Assembly: GCF_000189535.1 (NCBI RefSeq)
Contig: NC_015145.1
Location: forward strand, 2,418,001-2,482,000
Direction: 5' to 3'
Source: Pseudarthrobacter phenanthrenivorans Sphe3
GTDB taxonomy: Bacteria > Actinomycetota > Actinomycetes > Actinomycetales > Micrococcaceae
Length of the DNA stretch: 64,000 nucleotides
Positions within the stretch are counted from its first letter, which is position 1, and each line of letters opens with the position of its first letter. A program made the position numbers and the translations under genes. Positions 37,167-45,969 of the stretch are shown here, in pieces. The notes below the pieces were generated by a model. The model did no database searches, was not told the DNA's origin, and saw only the letters and a program-made list of their open reading frames with translations.

Positions 37167-37790
37167 CTAGGCTTCGAGGCGGCTGGCGGCGCGGGCCCCC
37201 GCCAGCGCCAGGATCACCCCTCCGAAAGCGAGTGCGATGAGCCCGTAGACGACGGCGGCCGGCGGGGGTCCCCAGAGCGCGTGCAGCACCAGCGTGCCGG
37301 GCACCAGCCCCAGGTAACCTGCTGCCCCTGCGCCCAGCGCCCACGGCCACACCCCGGCCATTGCCCGTGTGGCGCGCCCCGGCCGCCGGGCAGGAGTTGC
37401 CGGCACCGACGCCCCAAGGCCTAGGATGACGCCCAGCAGTGGCGGGCCGAAACCCCCGCCCACGGCAAGCAGCAGCAGCGAGAGCCCGATCAGGACCAGG
37501 GCCCCATGCCGCCGCCGCATCCCCAGTACCGCCCACGCCGCGAGCGCAACGGCAACCGCCACAGTAGCCACGCCGGACACCATCAGGTCCGGGATCACTG
37601 TCACTGCGGGTTCGCCATCCAGGACTTCGAAACCCTCATGCTGCGGCCAGGAACGGATAAACGGGCTCTCCGGCCGCACCGGACCCTGGAGGATCTCGCC
37701 GAGCCCGTGTTCCATTCCGGCAAGCGCGGCCAGCACGCCAAACCAGGCGACGACGGTCTGCAGGGCTGCCCCGGGATGCCTTGGTCCCAT
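37167..37790 (-). CDS. Small integral membrane protein of unknown function
   Basis: 207 residues with about five hydrophobic segments. A polar loop (~40-70, including PESPFIRSWPQHEGFEVLDGEP) separates the first from the rest, and the last three are Gly/Ala/Leu-rich. GAGGAGG sits 5 bp before ATG 37790; the longer frame would start inside that ribosome site. No conserved motif is recognised. Confidence 0.65.
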   Translation of the reverse strand: MGPRHPGAALQTVVAWFGVLAALAGMEHGLGEILQGPVRPESPFIRSWPQHEGFEVLDGEPAVTVIPDLMVSGVATVAVAVALAAWAVLGMRRRHGALVLIGLSLLLLAVGGGFGPPLLGVILGLGASVPATPARRPGRATRAMAGVWPWALGAGAAGYLGLVPGTLVLHALWGPPPAAVVYGLIALAFGGVILALAGARAASRLEA

Positions 37791-37918
37791 GCCCCACCTC
37801 CTCACCATTGCGGGATGAGTGTTGGACGGTGCTTCGACCCTAATGGCAGGAGTGCGGCGGCAGCAGGGTCAAAGGCCCTGGAAGGTCAGCAGGCGGCCGC
37901 AGCCAGGTTCGGCGGAGC

Positions 37919-39475
37919 TTAGATGACGGGGCGTTCGACGACGGTCTCATGGGTCTTGCGGAACAGCCGGCGCGTGCGGGGATCCCAGAAGACCAGGTAC
38001 AGGCCAAACAGCAGGCCGGTCACCGCAGCAGCAACGCGGGCAAGCGCCAACGCGAAGCCAAGGTCTTCCGTTTGCAGGTACGGGAAGACCTCCAGCTGAT
38101 CCGAAATGGCATAGATCATGAAGAAGGACACCACAAAGTAGAGTGCCTTGACTTGCCAGTCGTTCCGGATGCCGGTCACCGCAAAGAGCGGTATGAGCCA
38201 GACCACGTACCAGGACTGGATCATGGGAGCCAGCAGGACCACCGCCGCGAAGGCGAGGGTAAGACGGCGCATCACCCGGTCGTAGTCGCCGCGGAAAATC
38301 TGCCAGGCCACGATGCCCACGGCAAGCAGCTTCCCGCCGTCGAACACGACGTCCGCAAAGACGGCACCCTCCAGGCCGAACGAATTCGCCAGCGAGGCGA
38401 CCACCATTCCGATCAGGCCAACGGGGGCGTACCAGATGGAAATGCTGCCCGGAGCGGACAGCCCGTTGATCCAGCCGAAGCCAAAACCATTGACCAGGCT
38501 CATCAGGACCAGGAGCCCCAGGCTCAGGCCCGCCGTCAGGCCCCAGAATACGAACTTGCGCAACCAGCCGGCGTCCTTGCCGGCCCACAGCAGCCCAATG
38601 AACGGCAGGAACACTATGGTGATGGGTTTGACCGCGATGGAGAGCGTAACCAGGACCACGCCCCGGACCACGCGGTGCGTCGCCGAGTAGTAGAGGCCGG
38701 CCAGCGCCAGCCCGATCATGAGGGCATCGTTGTGGACGCTGGCGATGAAGTTGGTGAGGAACAGCGGATTGGCGGCTGTGAGCCACAAGGCCCGGTGCGG
38801 GTTGACGCCGTGCAGTTCGGCGAGCCGGGGAACGTAGATGACGCACAGGACCACCCCCGCCAGGGCCACGAGCCGGAACAGCATCACGCTTGCCTCCGGC
38901 TGGACGTTGGTGGACCAGACCACGAACTGCTCGATCCACAGGAACAACTGACCATAGGGAACGGGCGCTTCCGTCCACATCTTGTCCGCGCCGAGCTGGA
39001 AGTAGTTGGACAGGGCTGAAATGCCGTTCTCGTAAGGGTTGAAACCCTCCACCATCAGCCGGCCCTGGCCAATATAGGCGTACACATCGCGGCTGAAGAG
39101 CGGCACGCTGAACATCATCGGCAGCCCCCAGGCCGCGACCGCCATCACTGTGGCCTTCCGCGCCTCCCCGCCCCAGACGCGCACCCGCTGTCCCAGCCGG
39201 AGCCACGCACGGACCAGGAGCATCCCGCCCACCGCGAGCAGGATGATGGAGAGCGCGACCCCCACCGCTTCAGCCCTCATCCAGATAAACAGCGGCATCC
39301 GGCGGAGTTCGGAGACAGGCGCCAGCCAGCCCACCCCCAGGGATCCGATCATCATGAACATGGAACCAATGAACCCGGCAAGGAGCGGGGAGCGGGCGTT
39401 GTCCACGTCGGCACCGCCGGCCGGGGCTGCGGTGGCGGAAGCCCTCTCCCCCGCCGCAGGCACACGCGCCGTCAT
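37919..39475 (-). CDS. mptB: Polyprenol-phosphomannose-dependent alpha-1,6-mannosyltransferase, MptB-like
   Basis: 518 residues with about 12-13 membrane helices. The first outer loop, FSRDVYAYIGQGRL, carries the aspartate typical of GT-C glycosyltransferases. Wording and length fit the MptA/MptB group that extends the mannan core of lipomannan from polyprenyl-phosphate mannose outside the membrane. ATG at 39475 is taken as the start, although its ribosome site is weak. The open frame continues to 39589, so an earlier start (39559) is possible. It is divergent from orn. Confidence 0.85.
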   Translation of the reverse strand: MTARVPAAGERASATAAPAGGADVDNARSPLLAGFIGSMFMMIGSLGVGWLAPVSELRRMPLFIWMRAEAVGVALSIILLAVGGMLLVRAWLRLGQRVRVWGGEARKATVMAVAAWGLPMMFSVPLFSRDVYAYIGQGRLMVEGFNPYENGISALSNYFQLGADKMWTEAPVPYGQLFLWIEQFVVWSTNVQPEASVMLFRLVALAGVVLCVIYVPRLAELHGVNPHRALWLTAANPLFLTNFIASVHNDALMIGLALAGLYYSATHRVVRGVVLVTLSIAVKPITIVFLPFIGLLWAGKDAGWLRKFVFWGLTAGLSLGLLVLMSLVNGFGFGWINGLSAPGSISIWYAPVGLIGMVVASLANSFGLEGAVFADVVFDGGKLLAVGIVAWQIFRGDYDRVMRRLTLAFAAVVLLAPMIQSWYVVWLIPLFAVTGIRNDWQVKALYFVVSFFMIYAISDQLEVFPYLQTEDLGFALALARVAAAVTGLLFGLYLVFWDPRTRRLFRKTHETVVERPVI

Positions 39476-39627
39476 CTCAGGATCGTCCAATCTTTCTCGT
39501 TCGCGATTCTGCCCGGGGGCTTCAAGACCCTGCGGGACGCGTCGCCACGGGGGCGGCATTGACCCGCCGCGTCTCCGAAATCCTAGCATCGGCCGGTGGC
39601 GTGGGAGTGTAACGGTAGGCTGGACCG

Positions 39628-40257
39628 GTGCCTATCTCTAACGAACGAATCGTCTGGATCGACTGCGAAATGACCGGTCTGGACATCAAGAATGACGCCC
39701 TGATCGAGGTGGCGGCCCTGGTCACCGACTCGGAACTGAACATCCTGGGTGACGGCGTAGACGTGGTCATCAAACCCGACGATGCCGCGGTGGCCCAGAT
39801 GAACGACTTCGTCCGGGACATGCACACGAAGTCCGGGCTGCTGAAGGAACTGCCCCATGGCAAGACGATGGCGGAGGCGGAAGCGGCCGTGATGGAGTAC
39901 ATCTCCAAGTGGGTGCCGGACCCCCGGAAGGCGCCCCTGGGCGGAAATTCTGTGGGAACGGACAGGGTATTCCTGTCGCGGGACATGCCCGCCGTGGTTG
40001 AACACCTGCACTATCGCGTTATCGACGTGAGCACCATTAAGGAACTCTCCCGCCGCTGGTTCGCCCGTGCATACTTCCAGGCGCCGGCGAAAAAGGGCGG
40101 CCACCGGGCCCTGGGCGACATCAAGGATTCCATCGACGAACTGCGCTACTACCGGGAGGCCGTGTTCGTGCCGGCGCCCGGACCGGACAGCGTCACGGCC
40201 CAGCAGATCGCCCGCCGCATCACCGCCACGGAGGGACCCGAAGCGCGCGAAGCGTAA
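39628..40257 (+). CDS. orn: Oligoribonuclease
   Basis: 3'-5' exoribonuclease that degrades 2-5-nt RNA and pGpG, 209 residues. The DEDDh exonuclease motifs are in order: WIDCEMTGLD (~10-19), the central aspartate in SVGTDRVFL (~108-116), and HRALGDIKDS (~158-167) carrying the final H and D. The GTG start at 39628 is chosen because it gives the family N-terminus. It is usually essential. Confidence 0.96.
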   Translation: MPISNERIVWIDCEMTGLDIKNDALIEVAALVTDSELNILGDGVDVVIKPDDAAVAQMNDFVRDMHTKSGLLKELPHGKTMAEAEAAVMEYISKWVPDPRKAPLGGNSVGTDRVFLSRDMPAVVEHLHYRVIDVSTIKELSRRWFARAYFQAPAKKGGHRALGDIKDSIDELRYYREAVFVPAPGPDSVTAQQIARRITATEGPEAREA

Positions 40258-40384
40258 TCTGCGCCACCTTTCAGGGATTTTTCCCGGAAAACCCCAAAAG
40301 TGGACAAAGCACCCCTGAAGAGCAGGTAAGCTATATGAGTTGCCTTTCCGGAGGGCCGGTTCGCCGGTAAATCTGCAGGCACAT

Positions 40385-40458
40385 GGTGGGCTTAGCTCAG
40401 TTGGCAGAGCGCCTGGTTGTGGTCCAGGAGGTCGCGGGTTCAACCCCCGTAGCTCACC
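40385..40458 (+). tRNA. tRNA-His(GTG)
   Basis: Acceptor GTGGGCT paired to AGCTCAC, with the extra G-1 at 40385 opposite C at 40458, the histidine identity mark. Anticodon GTG in the loop TTGTGGT. CCA is not encoded. Confidence 0.95.
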
Positions 40459-40490
40459 CTCAGGGGACGGCATGTGCAGCCGTCCGGGAA

Positions 40491-40530
40491 GGAGGCCGCA
40501 CCGGATATCCGGTGCGGCCTCCTTCTTTTT
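40491..40530 (+). terminator. tRNA-His terminator
   Basis: Perfect 32-bp palindrome (40491-40522) followed by TTCTTTTT, 33 bp after the tRNA. Confidence 0.9.
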
Positions 40531-40581
40531 GGTTATTGCACCCGCTTCCTGCAACCCAACACTGCCAAAGGACCGCTGAAG

Positions 40582-41154
40582 ATGACCGTTCTGCCAATCA
40601 CCATCTGGGGAGAGCCCGTGCTGCACCGCCGGGCAGCAGAGGTGGAGGTGTTCGATGACGAGCTGCGGACCCTGATTGCGGACATGTTCGAAACAAACGA
40701 TGCCGCCAACGGTGTGGGCCTCGCCGCGCCCCAGGTAGGCGTGGGCAAGAGGATCTTCGTGTACAAGTATGCGAATGACGACGGTGCTCCCCCTGCCGGT
40801 GTCCTGGTCAACCCGGTCCTGACCTTGTCCAAGATCTCCGGCGCCGTTCCGGATCCGGATGAGGAAGAGGAAGGCTGCCTGTCCTTTCCCAGCGGGCAGT
40901 ACCCGCTGAAGCGCGCCGAGTGGGCGCGGGTGGAGGGCTTTGACGGCTACGGCCAGCCCGTGAGGTTTGAGGCAACGGGCTGGTTCGCCCGGGTCATGCA
41001 GCACGAATACGACCACCTGGACGGCAAGCTCTATGTCAACCGCCTGATGGACCGCTACGCCCGCAAGGCCATGAAGCAGGCCAAGAAGAACGGGTGGGGC
41101 GTTCCGGGACTGACGTGGATGCCAGGCGTGGACCCGGACCCCTTCGGCCATTAG
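40582..41154 (+). CDS. def: Peptide deformylase
   Basis: Removes the formyl group from nascent proteins, 190 residues. The three motifs are complete: GVGLAAPQVG (~44-53), EGCLSFP with C99 as metal ligand, and HEYDH with H141, E142 and H145. The acidic insert DPDEEEE just before motif 2 is typical of actinobacterial enzymes. ATG 40582 follows AAAGGA; the frame upstream crosses the tRNA terminator and is not used. Confidence 0.96.
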   Translation: MTVLPITIWGEPVLHRRAAEVEVFDDELRTLIADMFETNDAANGVGLAAPQVGVGKRIFVYKYANDDGAPPAGVLVNPVLTLSKISGAVPDPDEEEEGCLSFPSGQYPLKRAEWARVEGFDGYGQPVRFEATGWFARVMQHEYDHLDGKLYVNRLMDRYARKAMKQAKKNGWGVPGLTWMPGVDPDPFGH

Positions 41155-41159
41155 GGCCA

Positions 41160-41957
41160 TCAGTTTGACCTGACCGTCTCCTGTCCCGGGCAGGCTGCCA
41201 GCACCCGTTTCATGGCGTCCTTTTCCGCTTCGGTCACCCAGAGGGCATAGGCCGCTTTGACCGAGATCTGCCTGGCCACGTAGTGGCAGCGGATTGAGGT
41301 GTTTTTCGGAAGCCAGGTGGCGGCATCCCCGGCGCCTTTCTGCTGGTTCGCCGGCCCGTCCGCCGCGATGAGGTTCAGGGGATCGTTGGCCAGGCTCTCG
41401 CGCTGCTTGGCCGTCAGCGCCTGCGCACCTTTCTGCCACGCGTCGCCGAGCGCCACCACATGGTCAACCTGGACCGCCCGGCTGCTTTCCGAGCCACGGC
41501 GGAAGTCCACGAAGCCGGCGGTGTAGGGCTCCTGGAAGTGACCGGCGGCGATGCGGCACCTGGAACCTTCCATGAAGACGACGTCCTGGAGGTCCCGGCG
41601 AAGGATGTCGTTGCGGGTGTCGCAGCCGTTCCGGTCCACATCCAGCCACGCCTGCCCGAACGCTTCGCGGCGGTAGTCATCTTTGGCAGCCCTGCCCTTG
41701 ACCGAAAGTCCCTCCAGGGCGTCCGCGGCAGAGCCGTGGGGCACCGGCCTGACGGGTACCACGGGCTTCATCCATGAGGAATCGAAGACCGGCGCCTCAA
41801 CAGGTCCGGAAACGGCAGGTGCCGTGAGCGCGAACTGGCCGGCGGTGAAGAACCAGTACAGGCCCGCCAGCACCAGCAGGCCGGCCAGCAGCAGGATGGC
41901 CCAGGCCTGCCGCGAACGACGGCGGGCGGTGCGGTAGGCGGACCAGCTCACGGTCAT
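41160..41957 (-). CDS. Secreted or membrane-anchored HNH-type nuclease (DUF1524 family)
   Basis: 265 residues. A basic N-terminus and one hydrophobic helix (~20-40) place the rest outside the membrane. The nuclease core contains QVDHVVALGDAW (~160-171) and NDPLNLIAADGPANQQKG (~190-207), the D-H and N positions of the beta-beta-alpha metal fold. Two cysteine pairs (NGCDTR, SRCRI and SIRCHY, AACPGQ) could form disulfides. Probably an extracellular DNase for nutrient scavenging; this is inferred. Confidence 0.85.
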   Translation of the reverse strand: MTVSWSAYRTARRRSRQAWAILLLAGLLVLAGLYWFFTAGQFALTAPAVSGPVEAPVFDSSWMKPVVPVRPVPHGSAADALEGLSVKGRAAKDDYRREAFGQAWLDVDRNGCDTRNDILRRDLQDVVFMEGSRCRIAAGHFQEPYTAGFVDFRRGSESSRAVQVDHVVALGDAWQKGAQALTAKQRESLANDPLNLIAADGPANQQKGAGDAATWLPKNTSIRCHYVARQISVKAAYALWVTEAEKDAMKRVLAACPGQETVRSN

Positions 41958-42068
41958 GGGATGCCTGGCCTTCGGGTGACATCGTGCACCCAAGAAGACT
42001 AGGACACTGCCCGGACGTGCCTGCCGATATCCACAGTGTGGAGGGAAGGTGGCGCTGCGCCGGAGCTG

Positions 42069-42278
42069 TTACTGCTCCCGCATGACCCGCCTGAGGTCCT
42101 CCTCGGCGATGGCCAGCAGCCCTTCGAGCTGGCGCACCCGGTCTTCTCCTACGTCGCCTGCCTTGTAGGCGGTACGTGCATCCTCAAGCAGCCGGACGGC
42201 TTCTTTGTGGTTCGCTTTGGCCACGTCCAGGGCGTGCTCAAGCGTGGTCTCGTGCTGAAGCGTTGAATCATTATCCAT
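42069..42278 (-). CDS. Small coiled-coil protein of unknown function
   Basis: 69 residues, strongly helical with a heptad-like pattern (LEHALDVAKANHKEAVRLLE and RVRQLEGLLAIAEEDLRRVM) and no cysteine. ATG at 42278 is selected because the segment upstream is shared with the intergenic region. I know no named family. Confidence 0.6.
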   Translation of the reverse strand: MDNDSTLQHETTLEHALDVAKANHKEAVRLLEDARTAYKAGDVGEDRVRQLEGLLAIAEEDLRRVMREQ

Positions 42279-42352
42279 GCCATTAGTGTGATCCCGATTC
42301 CCGGCTGATTCCAGCTTCATCAGCCGGGAAATCGGAGGTCCGGCGCGGGAGC

Positions 42353-43831
42353 CTAGACTGCGACGGCAGCGAGGGCCGCGGCTGATTCCTTGGCAGGGAA
42401 GGACGGCGGGTTCACGCCTGCCATTTCTTCCATGACGCGGACCACCTGGCAGCTGTAGCCGAATTCATTGTCGTACCAGACATACAGGACCAGGTTCTTG
42501 TCTGTGGAGACGGTGGCGAGGCCGTCCACGATGCCTGCACGGCGGGACCCCACGAAGTCGGTAGAAACGACTTCCGGCGAGTCGATGTAGTCGATCTGCT
42601 TGCGCAGGTCCGAGTGCAGCGACATCTCGCGGAGGTAGTTGTTGACCTCGTCCTTGGTGGTCCCGTTTTCCAGGCTCAGGTTCAGGATGGCCAGGGAAAC
42701 GTCCGGGGTGGGGACCCGGATGGAGCTGCCGGTCAGCTTGCCCAGCAGTTCGGGCAGTGCCTTGGCAACAGCCTTGGCGGCGCCGGTCTCCGTGATGACC
42801 ATGTTCAGCGCTGCGGAGCGGCCGCGGCGGTCGCCCTTGTGGAAGTTGTCGATCAGGTTCTGGTCGTTGGTGAAGGAGTGGACGGTCTCCACGTGTCCGT
42901 GGATGACGCCGAATTTGTCGTTGATGGCCTTCAGCACGGGGGTGATGGCGTTGGTGGTGCAGGACGCGGCGGAGATGATCTGGTCCGTGTCCTCGATGGT
43001 GCCGTGGTTGATGCCGTGGACGATGTTCTTAAGCTCGCCCTTGCCAGGGGCCGTCAGCAGCACCCGGGCCACGCCCTTGCTCTGCAGGTGCTGGGAGAGT
43101 CCTTCCGCGTCGCGCCAGCGGCCGGTGTTGTCCACCACCAGGGCGTTGGCGATGCCGTAGGCGGTGTAGTCGATCGTGGCCGGGTTGTCCGAGTAGATAA
43201 CCTGCACCTGCACACCGTTGGCGGTGATGGTGTTGGCTTCCTCGTCAATGCGGATGGTGCCCTCGAAGGAACCGTGGACCGAGTCGCGGCGCAGGAGGCT
43301 GGCGCGCTTGGAGAGGTCGTTGTCCGAGCCGCGGCGGACCACAATGGCGCGCAGCCGCAGGCCGTGGCCCCCGCCGGCCTTTTCGATCAGGAGGCGGGCC
43401 AGGAGACGGCCGATCCGGCCAAAGCCGTACAGCACAACATCAGTGCTGGTGCGGTCATCGCCGCCACGCTTGCCCACCACATCCGCGAGTTCCGCACGGA
43501 GGAATTCTTCAAGGGTGGCGCCATTGCCTTCTTCCTTGAACTTCTGGTTCAGCCGGGCAATATCGATCGCCGCCGCACCGAGCTCCAGCTGCGCCAGCGT
43601 GTTCAGCAGCGGGGCAGTCTCCTCCAGGAGCAGTTCGTCCTTGCTCATCCGGCGCGCAAAACGGTGCGCCTTCAGGATGTTCATGGTGGACTTGTTGATC
43701 AAACTCCGGCCATGGATGCTGGTCACCACGTTGTTTTCGCGGTACAGCCGGCCGATCACCGGAATCATGGCCTCAGCCAGGGCCTCCCGGCCCATCCACG
43801 TATCAAGACAAGAATCTGACGTCTGGCTCAC
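42353..43831 (-). CDS. Glyceraldehyde-3-phosphate dehydrogenase, long form
   Basis: 492 residues, about 150 more than the glycolytic enzyme. A helical N-terminal extension of ~130 residues precedes the Rossmann fold (VVLYGFGRIGR, ~132-142). The catalytic cysteine is in SAASCTTNAITP (near 291) and the catalytic histidine is in HSFTNDQNL. The C-terminal YDNEFGYS motif is present. This matches the long GAPDH subfamily found beside the normal Gap in some bacteria and thought to run in the gluconeogenic direction; that role is not proven here. It is a single-gene transcript with an inverted repeat just upstream. Confidence 0.92.
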   Translation of the reverse strand: MSQTSDSCLDTWMGREALAEAMIPVIGRLYRENNVVTSIHGRSLINKSTMNILKAHRFARRMSKDELLLEETAPLLNTLAQLELGAAAIDIARLNQKFKEEGNGATLEEFLRAELADVVGKRGGDDRTSTDVVLYGFGRIGRLLARLLIEKAGGGHGLRLRAIVVRRGSDNDLSKRASLLRRDSVHGSFEGTIRIDEEANTITANGVQVQVIYSDNPATIDYTAYGIANALVVDNTGRWRDAEGLSQHLQSKGVARVLLTAPGKGELKNIVHGINHGTIEDTDQIISAASCTTNAITPVLKAINDKFGVIHGHVETVHSFTNDQNLIDNFHKGDRRGRSAALNMVITETGAAKAVAKALPELLGKLTGSSIRVPTPDVSLAILNLSLENGTTKDEVNNYLREMSLHSDLRKQIDYIDSPEVVSTDFVGSRRAGIVDGLATVSTDKNLVLYVWYDNEFGYSCQVVRVMEEMAGVNPPSFPAKESAAALAAVAV

Positions 43832-43853
43832 AGAAATACCTTCCTCGGTTCAG

Positions 43854-43875
43854 CCGTGTACGTCCTCGTACACGG
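43854..43875. promoter_or_regulatory. Inverted repeat just upstream of the GAPDH gene
   Basis: CCGTGTAC, 6 bp, GTACACGG. The arms are perfect and the repeat is 23 bp from the start codon. It could be a repressor site or a 5' hairpin. Confidence 0.5.
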
Positions 43876-43949
43876 ATGTCGGCCACCACATGTTGTGCAG
43901 GGGCACCCGCGCCTGCAGGGGTCGGCCCCCAGGCGCCTGGATCGCGTGC

Positions 43950-43986
43950 AAAGAAAAACCGCCGGCTGCGAACGCAACTCCGGCGG
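43950..43986 (-). terminator. Terminator downstream of the TspO gene
   Basis: On the minus strand CCGCCGG, a 14-nt loop, CCGGCGG, then TTTTTCTTT. It separates tspO from the GAPDH gene. Confidence 0.8.
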
Positions 43987-44089
43987 AAGAACTCCTGCGT
44001 CCGGTTTCCATTCTAAGTTGGCTGGCCCTGCCTAACTGATCAGTAGCACGTGAAATGACTCACAGCAGCAGCCCGCGCCCGCAGGGCCG

Positions 44090-44632
44090 TCAGTTGTGGA
44101 TGGCCGAGTAGAGGTTGAGGCTGCCGGAGAAAACCACCCAGGACAGATACGGCAGCATCAGCAGGCCTGCGGCCGGGCTGACGGGTCCGAACCGCAAAGT
44201 GAGGAAGGCAAGGGAGGCAGCCAGTGCGGCGATTACCAGGAAGGCCGCCCAGAGGGCCGCTGAACCAAAGACGGGAAACAAGCCGAAAAACGCCAGCGGC
44301 CAGGCGGCGTTGAGGACAAGCTGGGCCAGATAACCGGCCAGGGTGCTGCCGGTCAGTTCCCCCTTCCGCCAGACAAGCCAGGCGGCAACCGCTACGCCCA
44401 CGTACAGCAGCATCCACATTGACCTGAACATCCACCCCGGCGGCATCCAGGGGGCTTTGGTGGAGCCGGCGAACCACCCGCCGGAATGCAGGATGATGGG
44501 GACCGATGCCAGGGCCCAGGCAGCCAGCGAGAGCGCAAGGAACCCCGCCAGGGCAACGGCCTGGCGGCCGCGGCCGGAGGGCTGCCATCCGGCTGTTGCG
44601 GGGCCGGACTGGGGGTCAGTATTTGCGGGCAC
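44090..44632 (-). CDS. tspO: TspO/MBR family tryptophan-rich sensory protein
   Basis: 180 residues with five membrane helices and the aromatic signatures of the family: KAPWMPPGWMF in the first loop, NAAWPLAFFG in helix 3 and LPYLSWVVFSGSLN in helix 5. TspO binds porphyrins and is linked to tetrapyrrole or stress signalling. The start is GTG at 44632. It lies between the terminator at 43950 and RNase P RNA. Confidence 0.92.
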   Translation of the reverse strand: MPANTDPQSGPATAGWQPSGRGRQAVALAGFLALSLAAWALASVPIILHSGGWFAGSTKAPWMPPGWMFRSMWMLLYVGVAVAAWLVWRKGELTGSTLAGYLAQLVLNAAWPLAFFGLFPVFGSAALWAAFLVIAALAASLAFLTLRFGPVSPAAGLLMLPYLSWVVFSGSLNLYSAIHN

Positions 44633-44674
44633 GGTTCAGCATCCCCAACACAGCTTCCAAGGTCAAACCGGACT

Positions 44675-45074
44675 GGTGGATGGGACAGCCGATACGCCGG
44701 GTTCTGTTCTCCCCCGCCGTTACCGGCAAGGGAGCGGCGGCCATCCATCTACGAGCGCCGTTGCCGACGCCCTCCAGCGGCCTACCCGGGCACTCAGGCG
44801 GGCAGCCCTCAAACGTGCCCTGTCTGGCCTTGCTCCGGGTGGGGTTTACCTAGCCTTCCCGGTCACCCGGGAAGCTGGTGGTCTCTTACACCACCGTTTC
44901 ACCCTTACCTGTTTCGTGCCGCTTTCAAACCGGCGCGACCCAGGCGGTCTGTTTTCTGTGGCACTGGCCTGCGGGTTACCCCGAGTGGGCGTTACCCACC
45001 ACCCTGCCCTGCGGAGCCCGGACGTTCCTCGAGCCACTTGCGTGACGCGCGGCCGCCTGGCTGTCCCATCCGCC
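44675..45074 (-). ncRNA. rnpB: RNase P RNA (class A)
   Basis: About 400 nt. The 5' strand of P4 appears as GAGGAACGTCCGGGCTCC (complement near 45013-45030), the universal ACAGAAAACAGACCGCC is at 44943-44960, and the 3' strand ACAGAACCCGGC is at 44696-44707. The ends GGCGGATGGGACAGCC and GGCTGTCCCATCCACC pair as P1. The exact ends are estimated from P1. Confidence 0.93.
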
Positions 45075-45125
45075 TACAAGTCTACCGGCGCCGGTCACTG
45101 TTCCTGTCGCCGGTAGGATCGGACG

Positions 45126-45890
45126 GTGCTGATTCTGCTTCCCCCCTCCGAAGGAAAGACCCCCGCGGTCCGTGGTTCCGGCGTCGACTGGCCTTCCCTC
45201 AGCTTCCCCCAGCTGAACCCCTGCCGGGCAAAAGTGCTGGAGGCGCTCGGCACTGTCAGCGCGCACGAGGACGCCCTCGCCCTGCTGGGCGTCGGTGCTT
45301 CCTTGAAAGACGACGTCGAACGCAATACCAGGCTGCACGCAGAACCGGCTGCCCCGGCGCACCAGATCTATTCCGGCGTCCTTTATGACGCCCTCGGCTA
45401 CAGGACGCTGACCCAGGCGCAGCGCCGCAAGGCGGACGCATCGGTGCTGGTGGTGTCAGCGCTGTGGGGCGCCATCCGCTTTGGCGACAGCGTGCCGGCC
45501 TATCGGCTGTCCATGGGAACTGCACTGCCCGACGTCGGCCGCCTTGCCTCGTTCTGGAAGCCGCACCTTTCGGACGCGCTGGCAGTGGCCGCTTCCGGCG
45601 AACTGTTGGTGGACTGCCGCTCCAGCACCTATGCGGCGGCGTGGGCGCCGCCGCCGGCCCGGACGGTCACGGTCAACGTTTTCACCGAGGTGGCAGGGGT
45701 GCGGAAAGTGGTGAGCCACTTCGCAAAGCACACCCGCGGCGAGCTCGCCAGGCACCTGCTGGCACGGCGGGGCAAGACGCCCGCAACGCCGTCGGGCCTC
45801 CTGCAGGCCGCGAGGGAGAAGTGGGACGCTGAACTGGTGGAGGGAACTTCGCGGAAGCCGCACGCCCTGAACATCATCCTGCCGGGCTGA
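45126..45890 (+). CDS. yaaA: YaaA family peroxide-stress protein
   Basis: 254 residues, UPF0246/YaaA family, which in E. coli limits free iron and oxidative DNA damage. The N-terminal LLPPSEGK and the later blocks VVSALWGAIRFGDSVPAYRLSM and VVSHFAKHTRGELAR are family marks. The GTG start at 45126 is preceded only by a weak ribosome site. It is divergent from rnpB and followed by the large palindrome at 45904. Confidence 0.88.
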   Translation: MLILLPPSEGKTPAVRGSGVDWPSLSFPQLNPCRAKVLEALGTVSAHEDALALLGVGASLKDDVERNTRLHAEPAAPAHQIYSGVLYDALGYRTLTQAQRRKADASVLVVSALWGAIRFGDSVPAYRLSMGTALPDVGRLASFWKPHLSDALAVAASGELLVDCRSSTYAAAWAPPPARTVTVNVFTEVAGVRKVVSHFAKHTRGELARHLLARRGKTPATPSGLLQAAREKWDAELVEGTSRKPHALNIILPG

Positions 45891-45903
45891 CCCGGGCGCC
45901 CTC

Positions 45904-45969
45904 CCCAACTAGGTAGCGCTAAGTGTCGTTATGAGCCGCCAAAACGACACTTAGCGCTACTTAGTTGGG
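45904..45969. repeat. Large intergenic palindrome (27-bp arms)
   Basis: Arms 45904-45930 and 45943-45969 are complementary at 26 of 27 positions around a 12-nt loop. The core TAGCGCTAAGTGTCGTT appears twice, inverted. It fills the gap between convergent genes and ends at the stop of the next one. It may act as a terminator or belong to a dispersed palindromic family. Confidence 0.85.

Noticed and set aside
40383..40658. Frames through tRNA-His and its terminator
   Set aside because: They translate a tRNA and a palindrome.
44343..45388. Protein frames across 44.4-45.1 kb on the + strand
   Set aside because: The region is RNase P RNA on the minus strand with all universal motifs.
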